A program made the position numbers and the translations under genes. 8,791 nucleotides of DNA from Planctomycetota bacterium (GTDB taxonomy: Bacteria > Planctomycetota > Phycisphaerae > Sedimentisphaerales > Anaerobacaceae). Below the pieces are notes generated by a model that did no database searches, had not been told where the DNA came from, and saw nothing but the letters and a program-made list of their open reading frames with translations. This document shows, piece by piece, positions 1 to 6,460 of the stretch (within the stretch, counting starts at the first letter, position 1; every line of letters starts with the position of its first letter). The stretch lies in NCBI GenBank assembly GCA_017885385.1, contig JAFNGF010000366.1, forward strand, positions 1 to 8,791. Reading direction: 5' to 3'.

Positions 1-746
1 AAGTCAGCGAAGAATTTATGAAGGACTACCCGTACGTGTTTGTAGCGATAACGGGCGGCGGCACGGGCGTGGGAATCGCATCTCTAATAAGCAAAACCTG
101 CGATGTGGCCTCAGCCTCGCGCGAGATGAAACCAAAGGAAATACAAATCGCCAACAAGCGTGGCGTCTTTCCAAAAGAATTTGTAGTAGCCTACGATGGA
201 ATTGCCGTGATTGTAAACAAGGATAATCCCGTCAACAAAATGACTATTGGCGACCTGCACAAAATATTTACGGCAAAGGCGACTAATTGGAAAGAATTTG
301 GAGGAAAAGACCTTCGCATAGTTACACTATCGCGGGAGGTTAGCTCGGGCACGCACATATACTTCAAAGAGGAGGTGATCCAGCTCGGCAAAAAAGATGC
401 CTCGCAAGAGTTTTCCGCCCAAACGCTTCTACTGACTTCTTCGCAGACCATTGTCGAAGAGGTTGTAACCAACGAAACGGCGATAGGCTATTTGGGGATG
501 GGTTACGTTTCTGAAAGGATAAAGGCGCTGCTGCTGGCTAAGGGCGAGCAGTTTTATCCGCCCGATGTCGAGAATGTAATCAAGAAAACATACCCGCTCT
601 CCAGGCCCCTTTATTTTTATACCAACGGCGAGCCACGGGGGGCAGCTAAATTATTTATCGACTTTGCTTTGAGTCCGAAAGGCCAGGAGCAGTTCAGAGA
701 GACCGGTTTTGTGCCGGTAGGAGCAACAATTGCCCAGAAGGATTAG
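1..746 (+). CDS. pstS: PstS, periplasmic phosphate-binding protein of the Pst ABC transporter (5' end missing)
   Basis: This is the C-terminal ~248 residues of the phosphate-binding protein that captures inorganic phosphate outside the membrane and delivers it to PstC/PstA. The frame is open from base 3 (VSEEFMKDYPY...), so the ATG at base 18 is an internal Met and the true start, signal peptide and first lobe segment lie before the window. Family motifs visible are the glycine-rich loop GGGTGVGIASL, the following CDVASASREMK segment, and SREVSSGTHIYF, which matches the Arg/Ser-Gly-Thr phosphate-contact region of PstS. The C-terminal ALSPKGQEQF...GFVPV is typical of the PBP-like fold. It is the first visible gene of a pst operon and its stop overlaps the start of pstC by 17 bases. 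A Pho-box promoter, if any, would be outside the window. Confidence 0.95.
   Translation, partial: VSEEFMKDYPYVFVAITGGGTGVGIASLISKTCDVASASREMKPKEIQIANKRGVFPKEFVVAYDGIAVIVNKDNPVNKMTIGDLHKIFTAKATNWKEFGGKDLRIVTLSREVSSGTHIYFKEEVIQLGKKDASQEFSAQTLLLTSSQTIVEEVVTNETAIGYLGMGYVSERIKALLLAKGEQFYPPDVENVIKKTYPLSRPLYFYTNGEPRGAAKLFIDFALSPKGQEQFRETGFVPVGATIAQKD
719..732 (+). promoter_or_regulatory. Ribosome binding site supporting a TTG start for pstC
   Basis: AGGAG at 719-723 lies six bases before the TTG at 730-732, inside the end of pstS. No ATG or GTG lies nearby in this frame before the first membrane segment, so this TTG is the best start. The 17-base overlap with pstS suggests translational coupling. 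Confidence 0.6.
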
Positions 747-1599
747 CGAATACATTATAGAATCGCTTATCAAGCTCAGCGGGCTGCTGGTCATCATCCT
801 TGTATTTTTGTTGTTCTTATTTTTGCTAAAGGATTCTCTGTCTCTATTCGGCGTATATCCGCTGGGCAAATTCCTTTTCGGCAGGAGCTGGCTGCCCATC
901 TCGGAGCCGCCCAGGTTCGGCGTCATTCCGCTATTTCTCGGCTCGCTATACGTTACGGTCGGCGCCATTATTATTTGTGTCCCTGTGGGCATTGCCTCGG
1001 CTATGTTCATTGCCGAGGTCGCGCCGAAATCTCTAAAGCTTGTGCTGAAGTCACTGGTCGAGATTCTGGCTTCGATTCCGAGCGTTGTCTTAGGATTCAT
1101 CGGCATCGTCTGGCTTGGCCCGGCTCTTAGGAACGTGTTGGGTTTGACTACCGGCATGTGCGGCCTGACGGGTAGTCTGCTGCTGGCGTTTATGGCCTTA
1201 CCAACCATCATCACCATTGCCGAGGATGCTCTGGTAAGTGTGCCGAGGACCTACAAAGAGGCAGCCTTTGGCCTGGGCGCGACACGCTGGCAAACCCTCT
1301 GGCGGGTCATCCTTCCATCAGCCTCGTCCGGCATTATCGCAGGCGTGATGTTAGGGATCGGCAGGGTAATCGGTGAAACAATGGTCGCAATGATGGTGAC
1401 CGGCAATTCGCCCGTGATACCCAAATCGATCCTTCAGCCTTTGCGAACTCTTACCGCGACAATCGCCGGTGAGATGGGTGAGGCCGTCAGCGGCTCCGAG
1501 CATTATTTTGCCCTTTTCGCGGTCGGTTTAGTCCTATTTGTGATAACTTTCATAATAAACTTCATCGCCGATGCGTTTTTAAGAAGGGCGAGAAAATGA
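730..1599 (+). CDS. pstC: PstC, phosphate ABC transporter permease subunit
   Basis: A 289-residue inner-membrane permease that, with PstA, forms the phosphate pathway through the membrane. Hydrophobic segments lie near residues 15-33, 68-97, 105-130, 145-165, 200-222 and 258-282, giving about the six helices usual for PstC. The cytoplasmic EAA loop that docks on the ATPase is clear at residues 177-196 (EAAFGLGATRWQTLWRVILP), followed by the conserved GRVIGETM (211-218). The RxFG.IPL motif near residue 62 is also typical of PstC. Length is close to the usual ~300. The TTG start is chosen from its Shine-Dalgarno sequence. The stop TGA overlaps the pstA ATG (ATGA), as in a coupled operon. It is assigned PstC rather than PstA from gene order and the longer N-terminal segment. 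Confidence 0.95.
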   Translation: MPRRISEYIIESLIKLSGLLVIILVFLLFLFLLKDSLSLFGVYPLGKFLFGRSWLPISEPPRFGVIPLFLGSLYVTVGAIIICVPVGIASAMFIAEVAPKSLKLVLKSLVEILASIPSVVLGFIGIVWLGPALRNVLGLTTGMCGLTGSLLLAFMALPTIITIAEDALVSVPRTYKEAAFGLGATRWQTLWRVILPSASSGIIAGVMLGIGRVIGETMVAMMVTGNSPVIPKSILQPLRTLTATIAGEMGEAVSGSEHYFALFAVGLVLFVITFIINFIADAFLRRARK

Positions 1600-2444
1600 A
1601 CGCGGCAAAACTCCGCCAACAGATTGCTTTTATTGTGCTCGGGGTTGTCACTTTGTTTGTTATTGCGCCGATTTTACTGACGATCTTCTACGTAACCAAG
1701 AACGGCATCGGGGCGATAAGCTGGGAATTTATCACTCAGCCGCCTCGCAACGGAATGAGACAGGGCGGCATCTTTCCGGCAATCGTGGGCACAATCCTTC
1801 TGGTGGTCGGCACAATGTTATTTTCCCTGCCGCTGGGCGTGCTATCCGCGATTTACCTTGTTGAGTATGCCAGGGACAACTTTTTCACGCGCCTCGTGAA
1901 GCTGTCGGTTGTGAATCTTTCGGGAATCCCATCTATTGTGTACGGGCTTTTCGGGTTTACGATGTTCGTACTATTCTTGCGGCTGGGGACATCCATCCTT
2001 GCAGGCTCATTGACGCTTGCGATAATGAGTCTGCCGGTAATTATCACCGCTACCAAGGAGGCGCTGGAATCCGTGCCGGTCAGCTTTCGGGAGATTAGTT
2101 TATCTTTGGGGGCTACAAAATGGCAGACCGTGCGACATTGCGTTTTGCCTTATGCGGTGCCGGGGATCCTCACCGGAACGGTCTTGAGTCTGGGTAGGGC
2201 GGCCGGCGAAACAGCACCCATCCTTTTTACAGTTGCCGCATTTTATCTGCCGCGTCTGCCGCGCTCGCTCTTCGATCAGGTTATGGCACTACCGTACCAT
2301 CTCTACGTTATCTCCACCCAGGTCCCGAACATGCCGGCAGAGCTTAGTTTCGCCACGGGTTTTGTGCTTATAGCTCTGGTGTTCCTGATGAACCTGGCAA
2401 GTATAATACTGCGTGCCCATTACAGAAAAAAAAGACTATGGTAG
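1596..2444 (+). CDS. pstA: PstA, phosphate ABC transporter permease subunit
   Basis: A 282-residue membrane permease, partner of PstC. Hydrophobic stretches lie near residues 10-33, 60-92, 105-130, 135-152, 188-215 and 250-272. The PstA segment NLSGIPSIVYGLFG (107-120) and the motif GRAAGETAPILFT (200-212) are strongly characteristic of PstA. The EAA-type coupling loop is at 165-184 (REISLSLGATKWQT...VLP). Its first residues differ from the EAA consensus, but that part is variable in the family. The ATG overlaps the pstC stop by four bases and the stop overlaps the first pstB by seven, so translation is probably coupled along the operon. The basic C-terminus (HYRKKRLW) is likely cytoplasmic. 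Confidence 0.95.
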   Translation: MNAAKLRQQIAFIVLGVVTLFVIAPILLTIFYVTKNGIGAISWEFITQPPRNGMRQGGIFPAIVGTILLVVGTMLFSLPLGVLSAIYLVEYARDNFFTRLVKLSVVNLSGIPSIVYGLFGFTMFVLFLRLGTSILAGSLTLAIMSLPVIITATKEALESVPVSFREISLSLGATKWQTVRHCVLPYAVPGILTGTVLSLGRAAGETAPILFTVAAFYLPRLPRSLFDQVMALPYHLYVISTQVPNMPAELSFATGFVLIALVFLMNLASIILRAHYRKKRLW

Positions 2445-3193
2445 CAGAAGCGATAATAAGGACTATTGATTTGAACTGCTGGTTCGGCGCGCTTACGGTC
2501 TTAAAGGACATAAACCTGGAAATCTATAAGAACGAGATTTTCGGAATTATTGGCCCTGCCAATAGCGGAAAGACCACCTTCTTGCGAGCATTAAACAGGC
2601 TTAATTATCTTAACATCTCCTATCAGCAGACCGGCGAGATTTTCCTGGGCGAGCAAAATATCCGAACCCTGAGCGATAATATTCTGCGTAAGAAGATCGG
2701 CATTATTTTCGCCCTGCCGCAGGTGCTGCCGGTCAGTATCTACAACAATGTCGCTTACGGCCCAAAGGTTCACGGCTTTACCGGCAAGGACACACTTAGC
2801 CAGATTGTCGAAACCGCCTTGAAGAAGGCTTATCTTTGGGAGGAGGTCAAGGACCGCCTTAGTGAGCCGGCGGCGCGCCTATCCGGCGGGCAGCAGCAGC
2901 GACTTTGCATAGCTCGCACCCTCGCAGTAGAGCCGCAGGTAATTCTCTATGATGAACCGTGCTCGGGGCTGGACCCTATTTCAACCGCGAAGGTCGAAGA
3001 TACTATGCAGCAGCTCAAAGAAAACTACACACAGATACTGGTAACGAACAACACCAAGCAGGCAGGACGTGTCAGTGAGCGGTGCGGGTTTTTCCTGATG
3101 GGGGAATTGGTTGAAATTGGTCAAACGCCCGTGCTCTTTACCAAGCCGCGCGACAAGCGCACGGACGACTACATAAGCGGAAGATTCGGATAA
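2438..3193 (+). CDS. pstB: PstB1, phosphate ABC transporter ATPase with altered Q-loop and H-loop
   Basis: A 251-residue cytoplasmic ABC ATPase of the PstB family, recognised from end to end (SIYNNVAYGP, RLSGGQQQRLCIAR, DEPCSGLDPIST, DDYISGRFG). Walker A is GPANSGKT (39-46), which fits the general consensus but differs from the family's GPSGCGKS. The Q-loop position is Ala92 (FALP where the family has FQKP). The signature LSGGQ (148-152) is perfect, Walker B is VILYDE (168-173) with the catalytic Glu kept, and the D-loop is SGLDP. The H-loop is VTNN (202-205), so the switch His is Asn204. The bound ATP in its own Walker pocket may therefore be hydrolysed poorly, while its signature can still serve the partner subunit. 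It overlaps pstA by seven bases and is one base from the second pstB. The reading frame is otherwise intact, which argues against decay. Confidence 0.93.
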   Translation: MVAEAIIRTIDLNCWFGALTVLKDINLEIYKNEIFGIIGPANSGKTTFLRALNRLNYLNISYQQTGEIFLGEQNIRTLSDNILRKKIGIIFALPQVLPVSIYNNVAYGPKVHGFTGKDTLSQIVETALKKAYLWEEVKDRLSEPAARLSGGQQQRLCIARTLAVEPQVILYDEPCSGLDPISTAKVEDTMQQLKENYTQILVTNNTKQAGRVSERCGFFLMGELVEIGQTPVLFTKPRDKRTDDYISGRFG

Positions 3194-3194
3194 T

Positions 3195-3959
3195 ATGGAG
3201 CTTGTGCCCAAAATCGAAACGGTCGGCCTGAATTTATACTACGGCGATTTCCTCGCCCTCAAGGGTATAAACATGAAAATTCCGGGGCAGAATATCACCG
3301 CCATCGTGGGGCCTTCCGGATGCGGCAAATCCACGCTTCTGCGATGCTTCAATAGGATGAACGACCTTATCGAGCACACAAAGGTCGAAGGCAAAATAGT
3401 TATCGACGGCCTCAATATCCTCGAGCCGGATACCGATCTAATTTCTCTGCGCAAAAAGGTCGGAATGGTCTTTCAAAGACCGAACGTCTTTGATTTGTCG
3501 ATCTATAATAACCTTAAATTTGGCCTGCGTATTCACCGTATGCTGGATGGAAAAGACGAAATCATCCAGAGCATCCGGGGCGGCCTTGAGCAGGTCGGCC
3601 TTTGGCAGGAGCTCAAAGATAAACTTGGAAATAACGCCCGCACTCTAATGCTCGAGCAGCAGCAGCGGCTCTGCATCGCCAGGGTTTTGATTCTAAAACC
3701 CGATATAATCTTGCTCGATGAGCCGTGCTCGGCTCTCGACCCCATCGCGACACTCAGAATCGAGGAATTATTGCAGGCTCTCAAGCAGGAATATACCCTG
3801 GTAATTGTAACCCACAACATGCAGCAGGCGGCAAGGGCGTCAGATTATACAGGGTTTATGTACCTGGGAGAGCTTGTTGAATTCGGGCAAACAAATCAGG
3901 TTTTTACTAATCCCAAGCAAGAGCTTACCGAAAACTATATAAGCGGTCACTTCGGCTGA
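3195..3959 (+). CDS. pstB: PstB2, phosphate ABC transporter ATPase with degenerate signature motif
   Basis: A 254-residue PstB-family ATPase. Catalytic parts of its own pocket are all canonical: aromatic YYG near residue 15, Walker A GPSGCGKS (39-46), Q-loop Gln94 (VFQRP), Walker B IILLDE (171-176), D-loop SALDP (179-183) and switch His207 (VTHNMQQAAR). The ABC signature is not: residues 151-155 read LMLEQ where the family has LSGGQ, while the flanking QQQRLCIAR is kept, so the alignment is certain. Those Ser/Gly residues normally clamp the ATP held by the partner subunit. The pattern is the mirror image of the preceding PstB1, suggesting the two form an obligate heterodimer. The ATG lies one base after the PstB1 stop, and phoU follows after 17 bases. 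Tandem pstB genes are known in other bacteria such as Bacillus. Confidence 0.93.
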   Translation: MELVPKIETVGLNLYYGDFLALKGINMKIPGQNITAIVGPSGCGKSTLLRCFNRMNDLIEHTKVEGKIVIDGLNILEPDTDLISLRKKVGMVFQRPNVFDLSIYNNLKFGLRIHRMLDGKDEIIQSIRGGLEQVGLWQELKDKLGNNARTLMLEQQQRLCIARVLILKPDIILLDEPCSALDPIATLRIEELLQALKQEYTLVIVTHNMQQAARASDYTGFMYLGELVEFGQTNQVFTNPKQELTENYISGHFG

Positions 3960-3976
3960 TTTTTCTGGAGATAACA

Positions 3977-4642
3977 ATGATCAGAAAAAGTTTCGCAGAG
4001 CACATTAAAGAGCTCGAAAAAGAAGTTACTGTCATGGGCGAGATGGTCGTCGCAGCGATCAATCGCTCGATAGAAGCCCTTAAAGCGCGTAACGTCGCTG
4101 AGGGTAAGCAGATCATAAATGATGATGCCCTTATAAACAAAAAGCGATGGGACATCGAGGAAAAGTGCATCAATCTCATCGCAACGCAACAGCCGGTGGC
4201 TTCGGATTTGCGAGAAATCGTCGCTGTCTTGTGTGTCGTCACCGAGCTTGAGCGTATGGGCGACTATGCTGAGGGTATCGGCAAAATAGTCGTTATGCTC
4301 GGCACCGAACCTCTGGTCAAACCCTTGGTGGACATCCCCCAAATGGCGGACATAGGCGTCAACATGCTTAAACGAAGCATCGATGCCTTTCTAAGACGTG
4401 ACGCCGAGGCCGCCAAGGCGATTTGTGCCGAGGATGATGAGGTCGATTTACTCCACGAGCAGGTCTACCGCGAGCTACTATCATATATGATTGAGGACCC
4501 CAAAACGATTACAAGGGCGACCTATCTTATCTGGGCCGCTCACAATCTTGAGCGGATCGCCGACCGCGTGACGAATATCTGCGAGCGGACAATCTTTCTG
4601 GTTACCGGCACTATGACCGAGGTAAACGTCTCGCGGTATTAG
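3977..4642 (+). CDS. phoU: PhoU, phosphate transport/signalling regulator
   Basis: A 221-residue, all-helical cytoplasmic protein of the PhoU family, which restrains Pst uptake and links the transporter to the PhoR/PhoB phosphate-starvation system. It has two repeated three-helix bundles. The metal-binding signatures of each are visible as ELERMGDYAEGIGK (residues 90-103) and NLERIADRVTNICE (190-203). The N-terminus (RKSFAEHIKELEKEV...MG) is typical. Length matches the family. GGAG at 3966-3969 lies seven bases before the ATG, in a 17-base gap after pstB2. It ends the operon. No histidine kinase or response regulator gene is visible in the window, so the signalling partners must be elsewhere. 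Confidence 0.95.
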   Translation: MIRKSFAEHIKELEKEVTVMGEMVVAAINRSIEALKARNVAEGKQIINDDALINKKRWDIEEKCINLIATQQPVASDLREIVAVLCVVTELERMGDYAEGIGKIVVMLGTEPLVKPLVDIPQMADIGVNMLKRSIDAFLRRDAEAAKAICAEDDEVDLLHEQVYRELLSYMIEDPKTITRATYLIWAAHNLERIADRVTNICERTIFLVTGTMTEVNVSRY

Positions 4643-4696
4643 TATACCTGTGCCGCTCGGACCGGACAGCCGCAAGCTGCGCCCGTCGGGTGGCAG

Positions 4697-4728
4697 CCTC
4701 AATCCGCCATCCGTTTGGCGGATTGGGG
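4697..4728 (+). terminator. Hairpin downstream of phoU, possible terminator without T-tract
   Basis: A 12-pair stem with one G-T pair: CCTCAATCCGCC at 4697-4708 against GGCGGATTGGGG at 4717-4728, loop of eight bases. It sits about 55 bases after the phoU stop. The GGGG of the right arm could instead pair with CCCC at 4737-4740. No U-run follows, so intrinsic termination is uncertain and it may act in transcript end protection or be a repeat element. Confidence 0.35.
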
Positions 4729-4771
4729 ATGGCTTTCCCCTGGCTAAACACATACTGCGATTAAGGCTGCC

Positions 4772-4796
4772 AGCCGTCGCCGCAACGGCGACGGCT
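4772..4796. repeat. Perfect 11-bp inverted repeat with 3-base loop
   Basis: AGCCGTCGCCG (4772-4782), loop CAA, then its exact complement CGGCGACGGCT (4786-4796). It is very GC-rich and would form a stable hairpin on either strand. It lies 35 bases past the dnaX stop and so could terminate or protect the dnaX transcript. It could also be a copy of a dispersed palindromic element. The short direct repeats around it (GGCTAAAC, ACTGCGAT) hint at a duplicated or mobile origin. Confidence 0.6.
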
Positions 4797-4830
4797 AAAC
4801 TGCGATCTACCCTGGTACGGTCACCAACAA

Positions 4831-6267
4831 TCAATCGCTTGGGTTTTCTTCGATGCTGCTGATGGTTGCGTTCAGGCCCAGAAGGACCATTTTAACAGCA
4901 GGGTCACCTACTATCTCGTTCTTCCTTTGGCTGCTGATTTCAGACTGTCCCGTACTCGGCTGAGTTTTCGCCTGCTCTTCGCTGGCGACCGGCGACTTCG
5001 GCGGCTGCTCTTTGCTTGTATCCGGCTTGCGGTCGCCGGCGTCTGGCGGCTCGTGACTAGTGACCGGCGGCTGGCTGCCGGCCTTAGCCTTTAGACTTGT
5101 CGGCTCTTTTTTTTTAACTGCTGCGGTCGCCCCGCCTTTTAGTTGTGACATAAGCTCGTCAACGTTCAGAAAATGCTGCGCGAGCGCAAAACGCAATAAC
5201 GTCGCTTCCAGAAGCGCTCGGGGCGTATCGCTGTTTTTAAGGGCCCATCGCAGCCTTTCAAGAGCCGTTATGTTGTAAATAAGAGCAGCAGTGTCGAATT
5301 TCTCCGCTAAGTCGCCGGTCCGCTTTCGCTGCTCAGCCGTCAGAAGCAGAAAGTCACTTTCGCCTGGAGCGGATTTTATGACCATAATGTCACGCATAAA
5401 GTCGATAAGGGCGTCGGCGATCTGGACCTCGCTCAGGCCGGTGCTGATCAAATCCTCTGCGGCGGCAAGCGTCCCGGCTGCATCGCTGTCGCCGATCTGG
5501 CCTATGAGATTATAAATTTTTTCACTGTTCGGCTGGCCGAGAAACTCCTGGAGCAATTCGGCCGTCAAAGGTTCTATGCCCGTGCTTATCAGTCTATCCA
5601 GCAGGCTCAGGGCATCTCTCATCGAGCCGGTTGCCATCTTGGCAAGCGGCAAAATCAAGTCCTCCTGGTACTGTATTTTCTCCTGCCCAAGCACGAACTT
5701 AAGCTGCTCAGCGATTTTGGCCGGGCTTATATTCCTGAAATCGAACCGCTGGCATCTGGATTGAATGGTGGGAATGACCTTATTCGGCTCGGTAGTGGCG
5801 AATATAAACTTTACATGGCTGGGCGGCTCTTCCAGTATCTTGAGCAGCGCGTTGAACGCCTCGGTGGTGAGCATGTGGACTTCGTCGATGATGTATATCT
5901 TGAATCTCGCACGAGCAGGCCGAAAGATGGCATTTTCTCGGAGCTCACGAACGTTGTCGACTCCGCGATTTGTCGCGCCGTCTATCTCGATGACGTCGAT
6001 ATCTTCGCCGATGCTTATCGCGACGCAGCTATCGCACTTGCAGCACGGCTGTGTGGTAGGAGCGCCAACGGCCAGGCAATTGAGTGATTTTGCCAGCACT
6101 CGTGCCATAGTTGTTTTGCCGACGCCGCGCGTGCCGGCGAAAAGATAGGCGTGCGCCACCTTGCCGGTCTTTATGGCGTTTCTTAGCGTCTTGGCGATAG
6201 GGTCCTGCCCGATGACGTCATCAAACGTCTGCGACCTGTATTTTCTTGCCAGTACCGTGTAAGCCAT
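4831..6267 (-). CDS. dnaX: DnaX, DNA polymerase III clamp-loader subunit gamma/tau
   Basis: A 478-residue AAA+ ATPase that loads the sliding clamp and holds the replisome together. The start is taken at the Met of MAYTVLARKYRSQTFDDVIGQ, the conserved DnaX N-terminus. The frame stays open for 43 more codons upstream, but those are not DnaX-like and would cover the promoter. Motifs are Walker A GTRGVGKT (45-52), a zinc module with Cys64, Cys75, Cys78 and Cys81 (plus extra Cys76), Walker B IIDEVH (126-131), SRCQRF (170-175, arginine finger region) and sensor 2 GSMRDALSLLDR (Arg217). The collar domain runs to about residue 375, followed by Lys385-387 encoded by nine A residues, then a Pro/Ser/Lys-rich linker and a short end (DPAVKMVLLGLNATISSIEE). 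It is shorter than E. coli tau (643), lacking most of the polymerase-binding domain seen there. No clear Shine-Dalgarno precedes the ATG. Confidence 0.96.
   Translation of the reverse strand: MAYTVLARKYRSQTFDDVIGQDPIAKTLRNAIKTGKVAHAYLFAGTRGVGKTTMARVLAKSLNCLAVGAPTTQPCCKCDSCVAISIGEDIDVIEIDGATNRGVDNVRELRENAIFRPARARFKIYIIDEVHMLTTEAFNALLKILEEPPSHVKFIFATTEPNKVIPTIQSRCQRFDFRNISPAKIAEQLKFVLGQEKIQYQEDLILPLAKMATGSMRDALSLLDRLISTGIEPLTAELLQEFLGQPNSEKIYNLIGQIGDSDAAGTLAAAEDLISTGLSEVQIADALIDFMRDIMVIKSAPGESDFLLLTAEQRKRTGDLAEKFDTAALIYNITALERLRWALKNSDTPRALLEATLLRFALAQHFLNVDELMSQLKGGATAAVKKKEPTSLKAKAGSQPPVTSHEPPDAGDRKPDTSKEQPPKSPVASEEQAKTQPSTGQSEISSQRKNEIVGDPAVKMVLLGLNATISSIEENPSD
5107..5115 (-). promoter_or_regulatory. 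A9 slippery run in dnaX, candidate frameshift/transcript-slippage site
   Basis: On the coding strand Lys385-387 are AAA AAA AAA followed by GAG. Adding one A (or a -1 slip) gives seven new codons then TAA at 5084-5086. Losing one A (or +1) gives four codons beyond the shifted Lys then TAA at 5091-5093. Both would yield a product of about 391-394 residues lacking the tail, the size class of gamma. Programmed slippage at dnaX is established in E. coli (ribosomal, A AAA AAG) and in Thermus thermophilus (transcriptional, nine A residues). A possible hairpin (5062-5083, seven pairs including one G-T) lies 23 bases downstream. No clear upstream Shine-Dalgarno-like stimulator is seen. Confidence 0.55.
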
Positions 6268-6298
6268 AGCAGCACTCAGAACCCAGAATTCGCAAGTC

Positions 6299-6327
6299 AG
6301 TATAGCAGAACAGGTGGGAGTTTTCCA
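6299..6327 (-). promoter_or_regulatory. Predicted sigma-70 type promoter of dnaX
   Basis: On the minus strand, -35 TGGAAA (6322-6327; four of six consensus bases) and -10 TATACT (6299-6304; five of six) are separated by 17 bases. Transcription would begin near 6292, leaving a leader of about 25 bases before the dnaX ATG. Confidence 0.5.
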
Positions 6328-6389
6328 CAGGAACATTTTGAATTGAGGGCTTTGGCCGACCTGCATCAGCAACTTTGCCTTGCAAACTT

Positions 6390-6419
6390 CTGGCAAAAGC
6401 GCCGTTTATTTGGTAAAAT
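6390..6419 (+). promoter_or_regulatory. Possible promoter of the exported SGNH-like gene
   Basis: CTGGCA at 6390-6395 (four of six -35 bases), an 18-base spacer and TAAAAT at 6414-6419 (five of six -10 bases) would start transcription near 6426, about 35 bases before the ATG at 6461. The -35 match is weak. Confidence 0.35.
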
Positions 6420-6447
6420 TGTGTCCAACTTTAACCAGTCGCTTTTC

Positions 6448-6460
6448 AGGAGGAGCAGAT
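6448..6460 (+). promoter_or_regulatory. Strong ribosome binding site fixing the start at 6461
   Basis: AGGAGGAG at 6448-6455 lies five bases before the ATG at 6461. It settles the start at this Met, which begins a signal peptide, rather than the upstream in-frame ATG at 6380, whose leader is not protein-like and overlaps the promoter region. Confidence 0.8.

Larger units (their letters stand above)
4643..4830. other. Non-coding spacer between convergent phoU and dnaX
   Basis: This 188-base stretch has no convincing gene. It holds three hairpins (4677-4696, 4697-4728, 4772-4796) and a short direct repeat: GGCTAAAC at 4742-4749 and 4793-4800, each closely followed or overlapped by ACTGCGAT (4754-4761 and 4799-4806). 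It probably serves transcription termination for both genes, although no T-run follows any of the stems on either strand. Confidence 0.6.

Noticed and set aside
651..1217. 188-residue open frame antisense to pstS/pstC
   Set aside because: It lies opposite clear pstS and pstC coding sequence, has no recognisable motif and no supporting ribosome binding site; a frame shadow.
2088..2147. PstA EAA loop beginning REIS instead of EAA as a sign of a broken coupling helix
   Set aside because: This part varies in functional PstA proteins (E. coli has a similarly divergent start), and the conserved G and LP positions are kept.
4481..4862. Small open frames on both strands across the phoU-dnaX spacer
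   Set aside because: They are Arg/Pro/Ser-rich products of a GC-rich hairpin region, overlap phoU or dnaX ends, and have no convincing start signals.
5761..6148. Open frames of 108 and 127 residues opposite dnaX
   Set aside because: Both are mirror frames of the strongly conserved AAA+ region of dnaX and show no domain or hydrophobic pattern of their own.
6268..6396. Extended dnaX start 43 codons upstream
   Set aside because: The added residues are not DnaX-like and would cover the predicted promoter; the conserved family N-terminus starts at the Met encoded at 6265-6267.
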